46,480 nt of DNA from an uncultured Verrucomicrobia subdivision 3 bacterium (GTDB lineage Bacteria > Verrucomicrobiota > Verrucomicrobiia > Limisphaerales > UBA8199). Where the stretch lies: the NCBI GenBank assembly GCA_903913865.1, contig CAIWMU010000090.1:1-46480 (forward strand), read 5' to 3'. How positions within the stretch are numbered: the stretch's first letter is position 1; every line of letters begins with the position of its first letter. The notes below the pieces were generated by a model, which was not told the DNA's origin, did not search any database, and saw nothing but the letters and a program-made list of their open reading frames with translations. Shown here one piece after another: positions 25,278 through 33,702 of the stretch. The translations under genes were made by a program, and so were the position numbers.

Positions 25278-26012
25278 ATGACGAGGGTTATCATTGTCGG
25301 TTCCAAGGGGCGGATGGGCAGGGCACTGGTCGCCAGTGCGGCGAATGATCCCGAGTTGTTCGTTGCGGCGGAGGTGGACCAGGGGGATGACCTTCGCAGT
25401 GTGATCGATCTGTGCGATGCGGTTGTTGATTTCAGTTCCCATTCAGCCACCGCCGGCGTGGCGGCCCTTTGTGCCGAGAAGGGCAAGTCCCTCGTGATCG
25501 GAACGACCGGCCATTCCAACGAGGACCGGTCCGGGATCATCCGTCATGCCGAGCGCATTCCGATGGTGCTTTCCTCGAACTACTCCACTGGCGTCAACAC
25601 CCTGTTCTGGCTGACCCGCAAGGCTGCGGAGATTCTGGGGCCTGATTTTGATCTGGAAGTGGTGGAGATGCATCACCGCCTCAAGAAGGATGCGCCCAGC
25701 GGCACTGCGAGGTCCCTGGCGGAGGTGCTCGCCGAAGTGCGACAGGAGCAGTTGGACGAAGTGATGCGCCACGGGCGTGAGGGGATCGTCGGGGAGCGGA
25801 CATCCCGGGAGATTGGCATGCACTCCATCCGGGGTGGGGACGTCGTGGGGGACCACACAGTGATTTTTGCGGGCATCGGCGAGCGGGTGGAGTTGACCCA
25901 TAAAGCCTCAACCCGGGAGACATTCGCCAAGGGAGCGTTGCGGGCTGCAAAGTGGGCCTCGACTCAGAAGCCGGGTCTGTATGACATGCGGGACGTGCTG
26001 GGACTGAAATAG
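25278..26012 (+). CDS. dapB: 4-Hydroxy-tetrahydrodipicolinate reductase
   Basis: DapB reduces hydroxy-tetrahydrodipicolinate with NAD(P)H in the diaminopimelate pathway. The N-terminal Rossmann motif GSKGRMGRAL is present and the catalytic signature E-x-H-H-x-x-K-x-D-x-P-S-G-T-A is intact in VEMHHRLKKDAPSGTA (near residue 134). Later motifs SIRGGDVVGDHTV and GERVELTHKASTRETFAKGA are the usual ones. At 244 residues it is slightly short but complete. It starts 4 bp after dapA, so the two are translationally linked. Confidence 0.96.
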   Translation: MTRVIIVGSKGRMGRALVASAANDPELFVAAEVDQGDDLRSVIDLCDAVVDFSSHSATAGVAALCAEKGKSLVIGTTGHSNEDRSGIIRHAERIPMVLSSNYSTGVNTLFWLTRKAAEILGPDFDLEVVEMHHRLKKDAPSGTARSLAEVLAEVRQEQLDEVMRHGREGIVGERTSREIGMHSIRGGDVVGDHTVIFAGIGERVELTHKASTRETFAKGALRAAKWASTQKPGLYDMRDVLGLK

Positions 26013-26035
26013 TCCGGCAGACCAGGGGATCCCGC

Positions 26036-26548
26036 TTGCAACCCTCATCAGCCAGTTCGCAGTGGGCGGTGGTTGCCCTGGGGTCCAATTTGGGGGATGG
26101 CCCGTCCATTATCCGGCAGGCGCAGGAGCGGCTGAAGGGACTCTCGCAGGGGGAGATCCTGGCCTCCTCCCTTTGGATCTCCAGCCCTGTGGATTGCCCC
26201 CCCGAGTCCCCCCCCTTCCTCAATGCCGCCGTGGCCTTTACGGTCCTACCGCAGGAAACCCCCGAAGCGCTGCTCAGGAAACTTCAGCAGATCGAGAGGG
26301 AGTTCGGGAGGATTCCGAAGAAGGTGCACAACGAACCGAGACCGCTGGATCTCGATCTGGTGGCCTTTGGCAGGGAGATCAGGAGCAAAGGTCCCCTGGT
26401 TCTGCCACACCCGAGGGCGCATCTGCGGAGGTTTGTTCTGGCACCCCTTGCCGAGATCCTGCCCGAGTGGAGGCTTCCGGGATTTGAATCCTCGATCAGC
26501 GAACTGCTCAGCCAATCCCCTGAAGACCCGGCCCTGAAACGGCTTTGA
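26036..26548 (+). CDS. folK: 6-Hydroxymethyl-7,8-dihydropterin pyrophosphokinase
   Basis: FolK (HPPK) transfers pyrophosphate from ATP to the pterin in folate synthesis. Motifs: WAVVALGSNLGD at the N-terminus, ASSLWISSPVD, FLNAAVAF, the signature RPLDLDLVAFG near residue 102 and LVLPHPRAHLRRFVLAPL after it. There is no suitable ATG. The TTG at 26036 has a good AGGGG Shine-Dalgarno site 7 nt upstream (26023-26027) and gives 170 residues, so it is chosen. It lies 23 bp after dapB. It ends in a hairpin region that terminates the convergent gene. Confidence 0.92.
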   Translation: MQPSSASSQWAVVALGSNLGDGPSIIRQAQERLKGLSQGEILASSLWISSPVDCPPESPPFLNAAVAFTVLPQETPEALLRKLQQIEREFGRIPKKVHNEPRPLDLDLVAFGREIRSKGPLVLPHPRAHLRRFVLAPLAEILPEWRLPGFESSISELLSQSPEDPALKRL

Positions 26549-26552
26549 TGTA

Positions 26553-26583
26553 CAAAAAAAGGGGGGGAGAAAAGTCTCCCCCC
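26553..26583 (-). terminator. Rho-independent terminator of the nucleoside permease gene
   Basis: On the minus strand a 9-bp stem (GGGGGGAGA with TCTCCCCCC; plus-strand arms 26562-26570 and 26575-26583) closes a 4-nt loop and is followed by a T-run (complement of the A-run 26554-26560). It begins about 18 bp after the permease stop at 26602. Confidence 0.85.
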
Positions 26584-26601
26584 GCGCGTGCCAGAGTTGG
26601 A

Positions 26602-28035
26602 TCAGGCTTTTACGCCTGTTTTGCCAGAGTCATCCTTGAATCGGAACATGAAGGCAAACAGTGCCAGAATCGCGACCGCCCCCACTGCGGGCAGCAGCCA
26701 GATCTTTTCCCAGAGCGGCAGCGGTTTGCCGAGGGACTTGATGGGCTGGGTGACGGTCTCACCGGAGAGAACAAACCCGGCCGATTCCTTCTTGTAAACC
26801 TCGATACTGGCCGAGGAGTCCGGTTGCGAGATCGTCTTGACCTTCCCGAACGCCGATTTGCCCGCCGCTTCCCAGCGCACGATGTTTCCTTCCGCCAGAC
26901 CGGCGGCATCCTGCACCATGGCATACTTGTTGGGTTCGATTTTCGGGAAGCTGTATTGCTCGACCACGATCCCGGAGATGGTGGCCCCGACGAACATGCC
27001 CGCACCGAGGGTGACGAAGGCGATGAAGCCCTGAGCCTTTCCACGGATGGTTTCGGGCGCCTTCTTGTCCACGTAGATATAGGCGGTGACGAAGAAGAAG
27101 TCGTAGCAGATGCCGTGCAGGATCAGGCCCAGGTAAAGCGGCCACAGGGTGCCGGTGTTGTAGCCCTGAACGAACAAGAGGTAGCGGGCGGCCCAGCAGC
27201 CCATGCCGGCGATCAGCATCCACTTCACGCCAAGCCGGGCAAAGAACCAGGGCATGACGAGCATGAAAAAGATCTCGGAGGCCTGCCCCATCGTCATCTT
27301 TCCAGCGATGTTCGCGACATTGCAATCGCCGAGGAAGGTGCCGGTGAAGCTGAAGTAGAACGTCAGCGGAATGCAGATCAGGAAGGCCGCCGTCACGAAG
27401 ATCGCGAACGACTTTTCCTTCATGAGCTGGAGGGCATCCAGACCGAGGACATCGCGGGCCGTGACGGCTCCGGTGGTCCTGGGCGGGGTGTGGGGAAGGG
27501 TGAAGCAGTAAAGGCCCATCAGGAAGGAGACCACACCGGCCATCTGGAATGGCAGGGGGGTGGTTGTGGCTTTTGCGCCGAAAACAGAGCCAACCGTGAG
27601 GCCGGCCACGATCCAACTGATGGTGCCCATCACCCGGATGCTGGGGAATTCCTTGCCCGGATCCTTCATCTGGGCGAACGAAAGGGAGTTCGTCAGTGCC
27701 AGGGTGGGCATGTAGCAGAGGGTGTGTCCGATGAGCAGGGGATAAAAGGTTCCGAACGATTTCGCCTGAGCGGCGGCAAAGAGCAGGACGCCGCCCGCCA
27801 GATGGAGAACGCCCAGGATCTTCTCGGTCGCAAAGAAGCGGTCCGCCACCATGCCGACGAAGAAGGGGGAGAGGATCGCCGCAATGGCGGTTGAATTATA
27901 GGCAAAGCCGATCTGCTGCGCGGTGAAATTGAGGGTTCCGCCGAGGTAGGGGCCCATGGTGACATACCACGAACTCCAGATGAAGTACTCGAGGAACATC
28001 ATTATCGAGAGTCGGAGTCGGAATTGGAGGTTCAT
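26602..28035 (-). CDS. MFS transporter, nucleoside:H+ symporter (NupG/XapB-like)
   Basis: This is a 477-residue major facilitator with about 12 hydrophobic helices. The N-terminus (LRLSIMMFLEYFIWSSWYV, then MGPYLGG) and FVGMVADRFFATEKILGVLHL match the nucleoside-H+ symporter (NHS) subfamily. VGKW/GKAQG-type loops (VDKKAPETIRGKAQGFIAF) sit in the second half. A soluble insert of about 80 residues precedes the last helix (roughly residues 370-445), which is larger than in E. coli NupG and common in PVC-group homologues as I recall them. Substrate specificity is not proven by sequence. It is monocistronic with its own terminator. Confidence 0.82.
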   Translation of the reverse strand: MNLQFRLRLSIMMFLEYFIWSSWYVTMGPYLGGTLNFTAQQIGFAYNSTAIAAILSPFFVGMVADRFFATEKILGVLHLAGGVLLFAAAQAKSFGTFYPLLIGHTLCYMPTLALTNSLSFAQMKDPGKEFPSIRVMGTISWIVAGLTVGSVFGAKATTTPLPFQMAGVVSFLMGLYCFTLPHTPPRTTGAVTARDVLGLDALQLMKEKSFAIFVTAAFLICIPLTFYFSFTGTFLGDCNVANIAGKMTMGQASEIFFMLVMPWFFARLGVKWMLIAGMGCWAARYLLFVQGYNTGTLWPLYLGLILHGICYDFFFVTAYIYVDKKAPETIRGKAQGFIAFVTLGAGMFVGATISGIVVEQYSFPKIEPNKYAMVQDAAGLAEGNIVRWEAAGKSAFGKVKTISQPDSSASIEVYKKESAGFVLSGETVTQPIKSLGKPLPLWEKIWLLPAVGAVAILALFAFMFRFKDDSGKTGVKA

Positions 28036-28333
28036 GCTGGTTGTCTGTTGTTTATGGTTGAGCCGTTGGTGTCATCATGCTGTCAGCCGCCGGGCAGCGC
28101 CACCCGCTTTTCTCATTCGACAAAAAAAGCCGGAACCGCTCCCGATCCATCGGTTGACCCCGCGCATCAAGCCCTCCCGGTCCACTACCGTGGGCGGATA
28201 AGCAGGGTTCAATACGGCGGTCATTGCGATGACGGGGAGGCTAGTGGAATCCACGATGGGCCGCAAGCGTGAGTTCTTGGACGCAATGTGATTTGAATCG
28301 TCACCCGTGCGCGGGTGCTATAGGTTTTTGGGA
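28036..28333. other. Non-coding region between divergent permease and CPBP protease genes
   Basis: No gene is seen. A CACCCG-tgcg-CGGGTG hairpin (28302-28317) lies just upstream of the CPBP start, and an alternative GTG start at 28307 falls inside it, which argues for the ATG at 28334. No convincing -35/-10 pair was found. Confidence 0.4.
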
Positions 28334-29227
28334 ATGCAATCCCGACCGGTCTGGATGCCAAACGCGATCATACGCTTGTTAATCAGCGTATTCATCTGCG
28401 TTTACTGCGGGTCGCTGATTCTGACGATGGTGGATCCGCAACTCGCTGCAAAGGTGCAGTTGAGGGTGCGCGTGACGGGTGGGGCGGCCTTGTTATGCCT
28501 TGGAGTGTCATTGGTGCTTTTGCGCCGATCATGGACTCTGGAAGACATGCTTCGACGTGCGGGAGTGACCCTGGCCTTTTTTTATCTTGGTTTCGCCTTC
28601 GGGGCCGTGGCCCAAAAATGGGCCGGTGTTTCCGGAGGGGGCGTGTCGCAGATGGTCATCTCCGCGATGGCTTTCCAGGGGTCGATTCTGGTATTGGTTT
28701 GGCTCCTTCTACTTGAGCACGGGGCGGGGTGGTGCGATTCATTTGGTTTGGACAAGGACTGGCAGCGGGCCGTGATGACCGGAATTTTGACAGCCCTCCT
28801 GTTTCTGCCGCTGGCGTGGCTTTTGCAGAAGGCTTCCATGCTGGCACTCGACTATCTGCCGATCCCATCCCTGAAACCGGAGGAGCAGCAGGCGGTGCGC
28901 ACGATCCGGGATGCGGCGGGCTTTGGGGACCGGTTGACGCTCGGGGTGATCACCATCCTGCTGGCACCGGTGGCCGAGGAGTTGCTTTTCCGGGGTGTGT
29001 TGTTTCCGGGCATCAGGGATCTGGGCTTCCCGCGTCTGGCGGTCTGGGGGAACTCCCTGTTGTTTGCGGGGGTGCATCTGAATCTCGCAACGTTTCTGCC
29101 GCTCCTGCTGCTGGCGCTGGTGCTGACCCGGCTTTACGAGAAGACGGGAAATCTGGTCTCGTGCATCACAGCACACAGCCTGTTCAATGCCCTGAATTTC
29201 CTCTTGTTGTTTTTGACTTCGGCGTGA
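28334..29227 (+). CDS. CPBP family intramembrane metalloprotease
   Basis: This encodes a 297-residue membrane protein with about eight hydrophobic segments. The conserved glutamates and arginine of the CPBP (CAAX protease/bacteriocin-processing, ABI) family are in APVAEELLFRGVLF near residue 215, and histidines follow in FAGVHLN (near 248) and ITAHSLFNALNF (near 281). These form the zinc site of the Rce1-like fold. It ends 13 bp before thiL and may be cotranscribed with thiL-tsaE-tsaB. The substrate is unknown; some family members give immunity to bacteriocins. A second member lies at 39722. Confidence 0.85.
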   Translation: MQSRPVWMPNAIIRLLISVFICVYCGSLILTMVDPQLAAKVQLRVRVTGGAALLCLGVSLVLLRRSWTLEDMLRRAGVTLAFFYLGFAFGAVAQKWAGVSGGGVSQMVISAMAFQGSILVLVWLLLLEHGAGWCDSFGLDKDWQRAVMTGILTALLFLPLAWLLQKASMLALDYLPIPSLKPEEQQAVRTIRDAAGFGDRLTLGVITILLAPVAEELLFRGVLFPGIRDLGFPRLAVWGNSLLFAGVHLNLATFLPLLLLALVLTRLYEKTGNLVSCITAHSLFNALNFLLLFLTSA

Positions 29228-29240
29228 CCATGGACTTTTG

Positions 29241-30179
29241 ATGGTGATGAAGGAATTTGAATTAATAGAGCGTTTGACCGCCGGGTTGCCGGCCCACCCG
29301 GCCGTGCTGACCGGGGCGGGGGATGACTGCGCCGTTCTGGATCTGGGTGCACCGGATGCGTTGACGCTGTTCAAGACCGATGCGGTGGTGGAGGGGATCC
29401 ACTTCACTGCCGATTGTCCGCCTGAAAAGATTGGCTTCAAGGCTTTGGCCCGCTGCTTGAGCGATCTAGCCGCGATGGGGGGAACACCTGTGGCGGCACT
29501 GGTCACTTTGGGGCTGAAACGGGATTTCGATCCCGCGTTTGTGGAGGCGATCTACTCCGGCATGAACGCGCTCGCCACCAGGGTGGGGATGGCGATCGCC
29601 GGGGGGGAGACCACAACGAACCCGGAACGGCTGCTGATCTCCATTTCCATGATCGGCTCTGTGCCGCGCGGCATGCAGGTGCTGCGCTCCGGCGCCAAAC
29701 CGGGGGATGCGATCTTTGTGACCGGTGAACTGGGCGGATCACTTCAGGGGAGGCACCTCGAATTTGAGCCACGCCTCGCGGAGGGACGCTGGCTGGCCGG
29801 GAATTTCAAGATTCACGCGATGATGGATCTGAGCGATGGACTGGCGGGGGATCTGCGCCACATTTTGAAGGGTAGCGGGGTGGGGGCTGAGTTGCTCGGC
29901 AGTGCGATCCCCATCAGCCGTGCGGCCCGCCTCCATGCGCGGGCGGAGTCCTCCGCCAAGCCGCCGCTGCTGGCGGCCCTGACGGATGGGGAGGATTTTG
30001 AGCTGCTCTTCACGCTGCCTTCCAGGGATGCAGTGGGTTTGCTGGATGCCTGGAAGGGACAGTTTCCAGGCGTCAAACTCAGTTGCATCGGCAAAATCAC
30101 TTCCCGGCAGGGCATTACCCTGAGGGACAAACACGGCATGCGCCAGCTAAACGCGGATGGCTACGTTCATTTCTCATAA
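29241..30179 (+). CDS. thiL: Thiamine-monophosphate kinase
   Basis: ThiL makes thiamine pyrophosphate from thiamine phosphate with ATP. N-terminal FELIERL, the Mg/ATP motif GAGDDCAVL (near residue 25), KTDAVVEGIHF, ALARCLSDLAAMGG and AGGETT are the expected PurM-like motifs. MDLSDGLAGDLRHI near residue 195 is the second nucleotide/Mg element. The ATG at 29241 (MVMKEFEL) is used; 29247 is also possible. At about 312 residues it is normal. Its 3' end overlaps tsaE by 23 bp. Confidence 0.94.
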   Translation: MVMKEFELIERLTAGLPAHPAVLTGAGDDCAVLDLGAPDALTLFKTDAVVEGIHFTADCPPEKIGFKALARCLSDLAAMGGTPVAALVTLGLKRDFDPAFVEAIYSGMNALATRVGMAIAGGETTTNPERLLISISMIGSVPRGMQVLRSGAKPGDAIFVTGELGGSLQGRHLEFEPRLAEGRWLAGNFKIHAMMDLSDGLAGDLRHILKGSGVGAELLGSAIPISRAARLHARAESSAKPPLLAALTDGEDFELLFTLPSRDAVGLLDAWKGQFPGVKLSCIGKITSRQGITLRDKHGMRQLNADGYVHFS

Positions 30180-30606
30180 TCCGCAGGAGACAGAGGCGTT
30201 CGGGAGGCGACTCGGCGAACGGCTGGAGGCTGGGGCGGTCCTGGCGCTCTCTGGCGATCTGGGGGCTGGAAAGACCCGTCTGGTGCAGGGGGTGGCCCTC
30301 GGGTTGGGCATCAGCGGCAGGGTGCAATCCCCGACCTTTGCGCTGGTGAATGTGCATGAGGGTGGGCGGCTGCCGCTGTATCATATTGATGTTTACCGGC
30401 TCGACACGGTGGCGCAGATCCAGGGGGCCGGTTTGGAGGATTACCTCCAGACGGACGGGGTCACCATGATCGAGTGGGCCGAGCGCTGGTTTGGAGATGG
30501 GGCGGGGGGTGGAACCGGGGATGGGGCGCGGTTTTTCAAGACCATCCGGTTGGAAGTGGTGAGCGAAACAGTGCGGCGGATCATTTATGAAGGTTTTGGC
30601 GATTGA
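30157..30606 (+). CDS. tsaE: tRNA threonylcarbamoyladenosine biosynthesis ATPase TsaE
   Basis: TsaE is the P-loop ATPase of the TsaBDE complex that makes t6A37 in ANN-decoding tRNAs. The 149-residue protein has Walker A SGDLGAGKTRLVQG near residue 32, SPTFALVNVHE (switch-like) near 58, HIDVYRLD near 76 and VTMIEWAERW near 100. It overlaps thiL by 23 bp and tsaB by 20 bp, so the three are translationally coupled. A Gly-rich loop (GDGAGGGTGDGAR) near residue 112 is a small local expansion. Confidence 0.94.
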   Translation: MATFISHNPQETEAFGRRLGERLEAGAVLALSGDLGAGKTRLVQGVALGLGISGRVQSPTFALVNVHEGGRLPLYHIDVYRLDTVAQIQGAGLEDYLQTDGVTMIEWAERWFGDGAGGGTGDGARFFKTIRLEVVSETVRRIIYEGFGD

Positions 30607-31234
30607 AGTTTCAAGCCAGCGTCGGAGTGTGGCGGTGGGGTGCGATGGCGCGGCCCCTGTGGAAAGGGCGCAGAGCGGCGGCCGCGCGGTGGACCTGTTT
30701 GCCCTGATCGAGAGTGCCCTGGCGGAAGGGGGATTGGAACGGGAGGGGATTGAATGCATCGCGGTGGGGATCGGGCCGGGGTCCTATACGGGGCTTCGCG
30801 GTGCCATCGCCCTGGCCCAGGGCTGGGAACTGGCCCGGGATGTGCGGCTGCTCGGCATCAGCAGTGCGGAGGTGATTGCGGCCGAGGCGGCGGGGATGGG
30901 GATTGCGGGGAGGGTCTGCGTGGTGATCGATGCGCAGCGGGGGGAGTTTTACATCGCCACCTATGAGCTGGCGGAGGGTGGCTGGAAGGCCCTGGATGTG
31001 CTGAGACTCGCCGGGCGGGAGGCCGTGCTGGCGGAGCTGAGGGGCGGGGCGCTGGTGATCGGGCCGGAGGTGGGGCGGTGGTTCCCGGAGGGCCGGGAGG
31101 TGATTCCCGGCGCGGCCACGTTGTGCCGGATGGCACGGAACCGGACCGACTTCCGGCCAGGGCAGGAACTGGAGCCGATTTACCTGCGGGAAACCACCTT
31201 TGTGAAGGCGCCGCCATCCCGGATTGTGGACTGA
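30587..31234 (+). CDS. tsaB: tRNA t6A biosynthesis protein TsaB
   Basis: TsaB is the non-catalytic ASKHA-fold partner of TsaD in t6A37 synthesis. The hallmark GPGSYTGLRGAIALAQG lies near residue 58, with MKVLAIEVSSQRRSVAV at the N-terminus and VVIDAQRGEFYIATY near 109. At 215 residues it is typical. It overlaps tsaE by 20 bp. tsaD is not in the window. Confidence 0.94.
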   Translation: MKVLAIEVSSQRRSVAVGCDGAAPVERAQSGGRAVDLFALIESALAEGGLEREGIECIAVGIGPGSYTGLRGAIALAQGWELARDVRLLGISSAEVIAAEAAGMGIAGRVCVVIDAQRGEFYIATYELAEGGWKALDVLRLAGREAVLAELRGGALVIGPEVGRWFPEGREVIPGAATLCRMARNRTDFRPGQELEPIYLRETTFVKAPPSRIVD

Positions 31235-31292
31235 TCTGCGAATGCGGGCGGGATGACAACCGGGGTTGTTTGAATTGAACTGGATTTGAGCC

Positions 31293-32339
31293 ATGAAAAA
31301 AATGAAGGCAGCGGTTTTGTATGGGAAGGAGGATGTGCGGGTTGAGCATGTCTCCCTTCGCGATCTCGGGCACGGGGAGGTGCGTGTGCAGATTGGGGCG
31401 GCCCTCACCTGCGGGACGGACCTGAAGGTGTATCGCCGCGGGTATCATGCCCGGATGATCGTGCCGCCGGCAGTGTTTGGCCATGAACTGGCGGGGACGA
31501 TCAGTGAAGTGGGGCCGGGTGTGAAGGGTTGGCGGGTGGGGGACCGTGTGGTGGCCGCAAACTCAGCTCCGTGTGGCGGCTGTTTCCACTGCCGCGAGGG
31601 ACAGGAGAATCTTTGCGACGATCTGCTGTTTTTGAATGGGGCCTATGCGGAATCCATTGTGATCCCCGGGCGGATTGTTGAGAAAAACCTCCTCCATCTC
31701 AAGCCGGGCACCGAGTTCCGGGATGCCGCACTGGCTGAACCTCTGGCCTGTGTGGTCCAGGGGGTGGAGGATACCCGGCTGCGAAAGGGTCAGCGTGTTC
31801 TGGTGGTCGGGGCGGGCCCGATTGGGTTGATGTTCGCAGTCCTTGCCAAACACCTGGGATGCGAGGTGACGGTGGCGGGGCGGCGTGCGGGGCGGCTGGA
31901 GGCGGCCCGGCGGCTGGGGGCGGATCATGTGGTGGATGTCGGGCATGGCGGCAGCCTGGATGAAACGATCCGCAAAAAGACGGCTTCGCCGTTTGATGCT
32001 GTGATTGAGGCGGTGGGAAAGCCGGAGGTTTGGGAGGCGGGGGTGCGCCTGGTGCGCAAGGGGGGGACTGTGAACTTTTTCGGGGGGTGTCCCTCCGGCA
32101 CGAGCATCAGCCTGGATACCACTTTGATCCATTACTCGAACCTGACATTGCTGGCGAGCTTCCACCATACGCCGCGGACGATCCGCCGGGCTCTGGAATA
32201 CATCGAGGCGGGAATTGTCCGGGCGGCCGATTTTGTGGATGGGGAGTGTGGATTGGATGAACTTCCCGCCCTGCTGGCGCAGATGACGGCAGGAAATCAG
32301 GCTGTGAAAACGCTCATCCGGGTGCGGGGAGGGGGGTAA
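31293..32339 (+). CDS. Zinc-dependent medium-chain alcohol dehydrogenase
   Basis: This is a 348-residue MDR-family oxidoreductase. Catalytic-zinc residues appear as TCGTDLKVY (Cys near residue 40), GHELAGTI (His-Glu near 63) and the Glu of LAEPLACV near 148. The structural zinc loop CGGCFHCREGQENLC is complete. The NAD(P) site is VVGAGPIGLM near residue 171. The pattern is closest to sorbitol/threonine-dehydrogenase-type members; the substrate is not determinable. It lies 58 bp after tsaB, so linkage to that operon is possible but not tight. Its TAA is the first bases of a dispersed repeat. Confidence 0.9.
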   Translation: MKKMKAAVLYGKEDVRVEHVSLRDLGHGEVRVQIGAALTCGTDLKVYRRGYHARMIVPPAVFGHELAGTISEVGPGVKGWRVGDRVVAANSAPCGGCFHCREGQENLCDDLLFLNGAYAESIVIPGRIVEKNLLHLKPGTEFRDAALAEPLACVVQGVEDTRLRKGQRVLVVGAGPIGLMFAVLAKHLGCEVTVAGRRAGRLEAARRLGADHVVDVGHGGSLDETIRKKTASPFDAVIEAVGKPEVWEAGVRLVRKGGTVNFFGGCPSGTSISLDTTLIHYSNLTLLASFHHTPRTIRRALEYIEAGIVRAADFVDGECGLDELPALLAQMTAGNQAVKTLIRVRGGG

Positions 32340-32376
32340 CCGCCAATGGACGCGAACGAACGCCCATGGGGCGGGG
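32338..32376. repeat. Short triple repeat, GCGAATGGAC family, copy 2
   Basis: Starts AACCGCCAATGGACGCG and runs into CCCATGGGGCGGGG. Its first two bases are the last two bases of the alcohol dehydrogenase stop codon. Confidence 0.75.
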
Positions 32377-32563
32377 CGTTGGATGGGGCTGTGGCCCAAT
32401 CCAGGCGGTGCGTTTGTGGATCGGTGGATGGGCGCAGGGTAAACGATCAGGAAATGATGCCTGCCATGAGGATGGATGGCCTCCCACCTTGGGGCCCCTG
32501 TCGCAATCGGCGTGTCGCGGGGCTCCCGTCGGCGGGCTTCGGGGGTTCTGAGCCATCGCGCTT

Positions 32564-33112
32564 GTGATCACCCTCTTCCATGTCCTTCCGGTAATCGGTT
32601 GTGCTTTCGGCAGCCTGGGGGGTTTTACGCTTGGCTCCCGTCTTGGAACGATTCCCGGAATCATGGGCGGCATTTTGGGCGGTGGGGTTGGTCTGGTTTG
32701 TGGCCGGATGCCCCTCGCCCTTGTTCTCAAATCGATGAAGCGGGATTTCAGCGGCAAGACCCCGAACGACCTGCGTGCCACGTTGCGCAGCCCGGGCGTC
32801 CTTGCGCCAAATGTGTTGTTGCTTGAGCTTCGTGCCCGTGGCGAGAACGTGGAGTGTGAACTGCCGATAGTCCTGGACATGCTGACAGCCCCGGCACGGG
32901 AAGTGCGGATTCGCGGCTGGCACGCACTGGTGTCAGCCTTTCCGGAGCAGGCCAGAAGCATCAACGATTACCGCATCGACGACCCGCTGGACGAATCGAG
33001 ACGGAAGATCCAAAAACTCCGGATCGTCGAACCCGGTGAAGCACCGGCCCACGGCTCCGCCATGCAGCCCGGCAACCCGGGAGCCGTGGACGGGCTGCCG
33101 CCCGCCAGCTGA
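32564..33112 (+). CDS. Small membrane protein of unknown function
   Basis: This encodes 182 residues from a GTG at 32564; no ATG gives the same frame earlier. Two hydrophobic, Gly-rich segments (LFHVLPVIGCAFGSLGGFTL and GIMGGILGGGVGLVCG) occupy residues 3-50 and look like a hairpin of transmembrane helices. The remaining cytoplasmic part has a helical segment LDMLTAPAREVRIRGWHALV reminiscent of a HEAT-type repeat, then a Pro/Gly-rich tail. I do not recognise the family. It follows the alcohol dehydrogenase after a 224-bp gap that holds a dispersed repeat. Confidence 0.55.
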   Translation: MITLFHVLPVIGCAFGSLGGFTLGSRLGTIPGIMGGILGGGVGLVCGRMPLALVLKSMKRDFSGKTPNDLRATLRSPGVLAPNVLLLELRARGENVECELPIVLDMLTAPAREVRIRGWHALVSAFPEQARSINDYRIDDPLDESRRKIQKLRIVEPGEAPAHGSAMQPGNPGAVDGLPPAS

Positions 33113-33132
33113 TCCTTTACCATGGTTCCATC

Positions 33133-33432
33133 ATGATTGCATTTGAGATCTTCGTGAACGGGGGGAAACGGCTCACCGTTGGCGGTCAGGAATATTCATC
33201 CCTGAACGCGCTGCTTGGCCTCATCCGGCTCCCGTTGCCCAAGCCCGACGATACGGCCATCACATTGGCCGCGTCCGGTGTCACCCCGGATCAGGTTCGG
33301 GTTGGGATGTGGCCCAGTTTGCTGTTGGAGGTCGGGGACCGGATTGAGATTCGAGTCGTGGACGTTGAGACTGTTGATGCGCCCGAGTCGGTCGTGTCCC
33401 TGGAGCAGGGAGATGACAATGTTGGTGTCTAA
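33133..33432 (+). CDS. Small hypothetical protein
   Basis: This encodes 99 residues starting MIAFEIFVNGGKRLTVGG. The pattern alternates beta strands: a first strand pair, then a central region with DDTAITLAASGVT, and GDRIEIRVVDVETVDAPE near the end. No signal peptide or membrane helix is present, so it should be cytoplasmic. It lies 20 bp after the preceding small membrane-protein gene, which suggests cotranscription. I recall similar short proteins annotated only as hypothetical; no function is proposed. Confidence 0.6.
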   Translation: MIAFEIFVNGGKRLTVGGQEYSSLNALLGLIRLPLPKPDDTAITLAASGVTPDQVRVGMWPSLLLEVGDRIEIRVVDVETVDAPESVVSLEQGDDNVGV

Positions 33433-33702
33433 CCCGGAAGATCCAGGGAGCCGCCGGGTCAGCGGGCTTTGGAATGTGGCCCGGCACAGGGAAAGGAATG
33501 CGAATTCGAAATGTGGAATTGGCAGGGATGGGTAACCGCTCATGGACACGAATGCACGCCAATGGGGCGGGGCGGTGGATGGCCCCGCATCCCAGCCCTG
33601 GCAGGTTACGAGAGGATTGCCTGCCCGGCGCATAATGAATCGCGAAGATTGGGGGACGATTTGGCTTGCTGCGATACCCAAGTCTACTACATTGGTGGTG
33701 TT
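33433..33702. other. Non-coding leader region of the accessory array, with a dispersed repeat
   Basis: The frame of the next gene stays open through this stretch (to 33469), but the translation is Cys/Trp-rich and consists of repeat DNA, so it is not taken as coding. The promoter of the downstream array must lie here, but no convincing -35/-10 pair was found. Confidence 0.5.
33534..33572. repeat. Short triple repeat, GCGAATGGAC family, copy 3
   Basis: Starts AACCGCTCATGGACACG and ends ccaatggggcgggg, sharing its distal GGGGCGGGG with copy 2. It lies 130 bp upstream of the start of the accessory array. Confidence 0.75.

Noticed and set aside
23948-25540. 530-codon minus-strand open frame across dapF, dapA and dapB
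   Set aside because: A reverse-frame shadow of three well-identified genes; composition rich in His, Arg, Pro and Gln as expected from G+C-rich antisense.
33469-33702. N-terminal extension of the transglutaminase-like protein
   Set aside because: It translates a dispersed repeat and would put 78 Cys/Trp-rich residues before a signal peptide.
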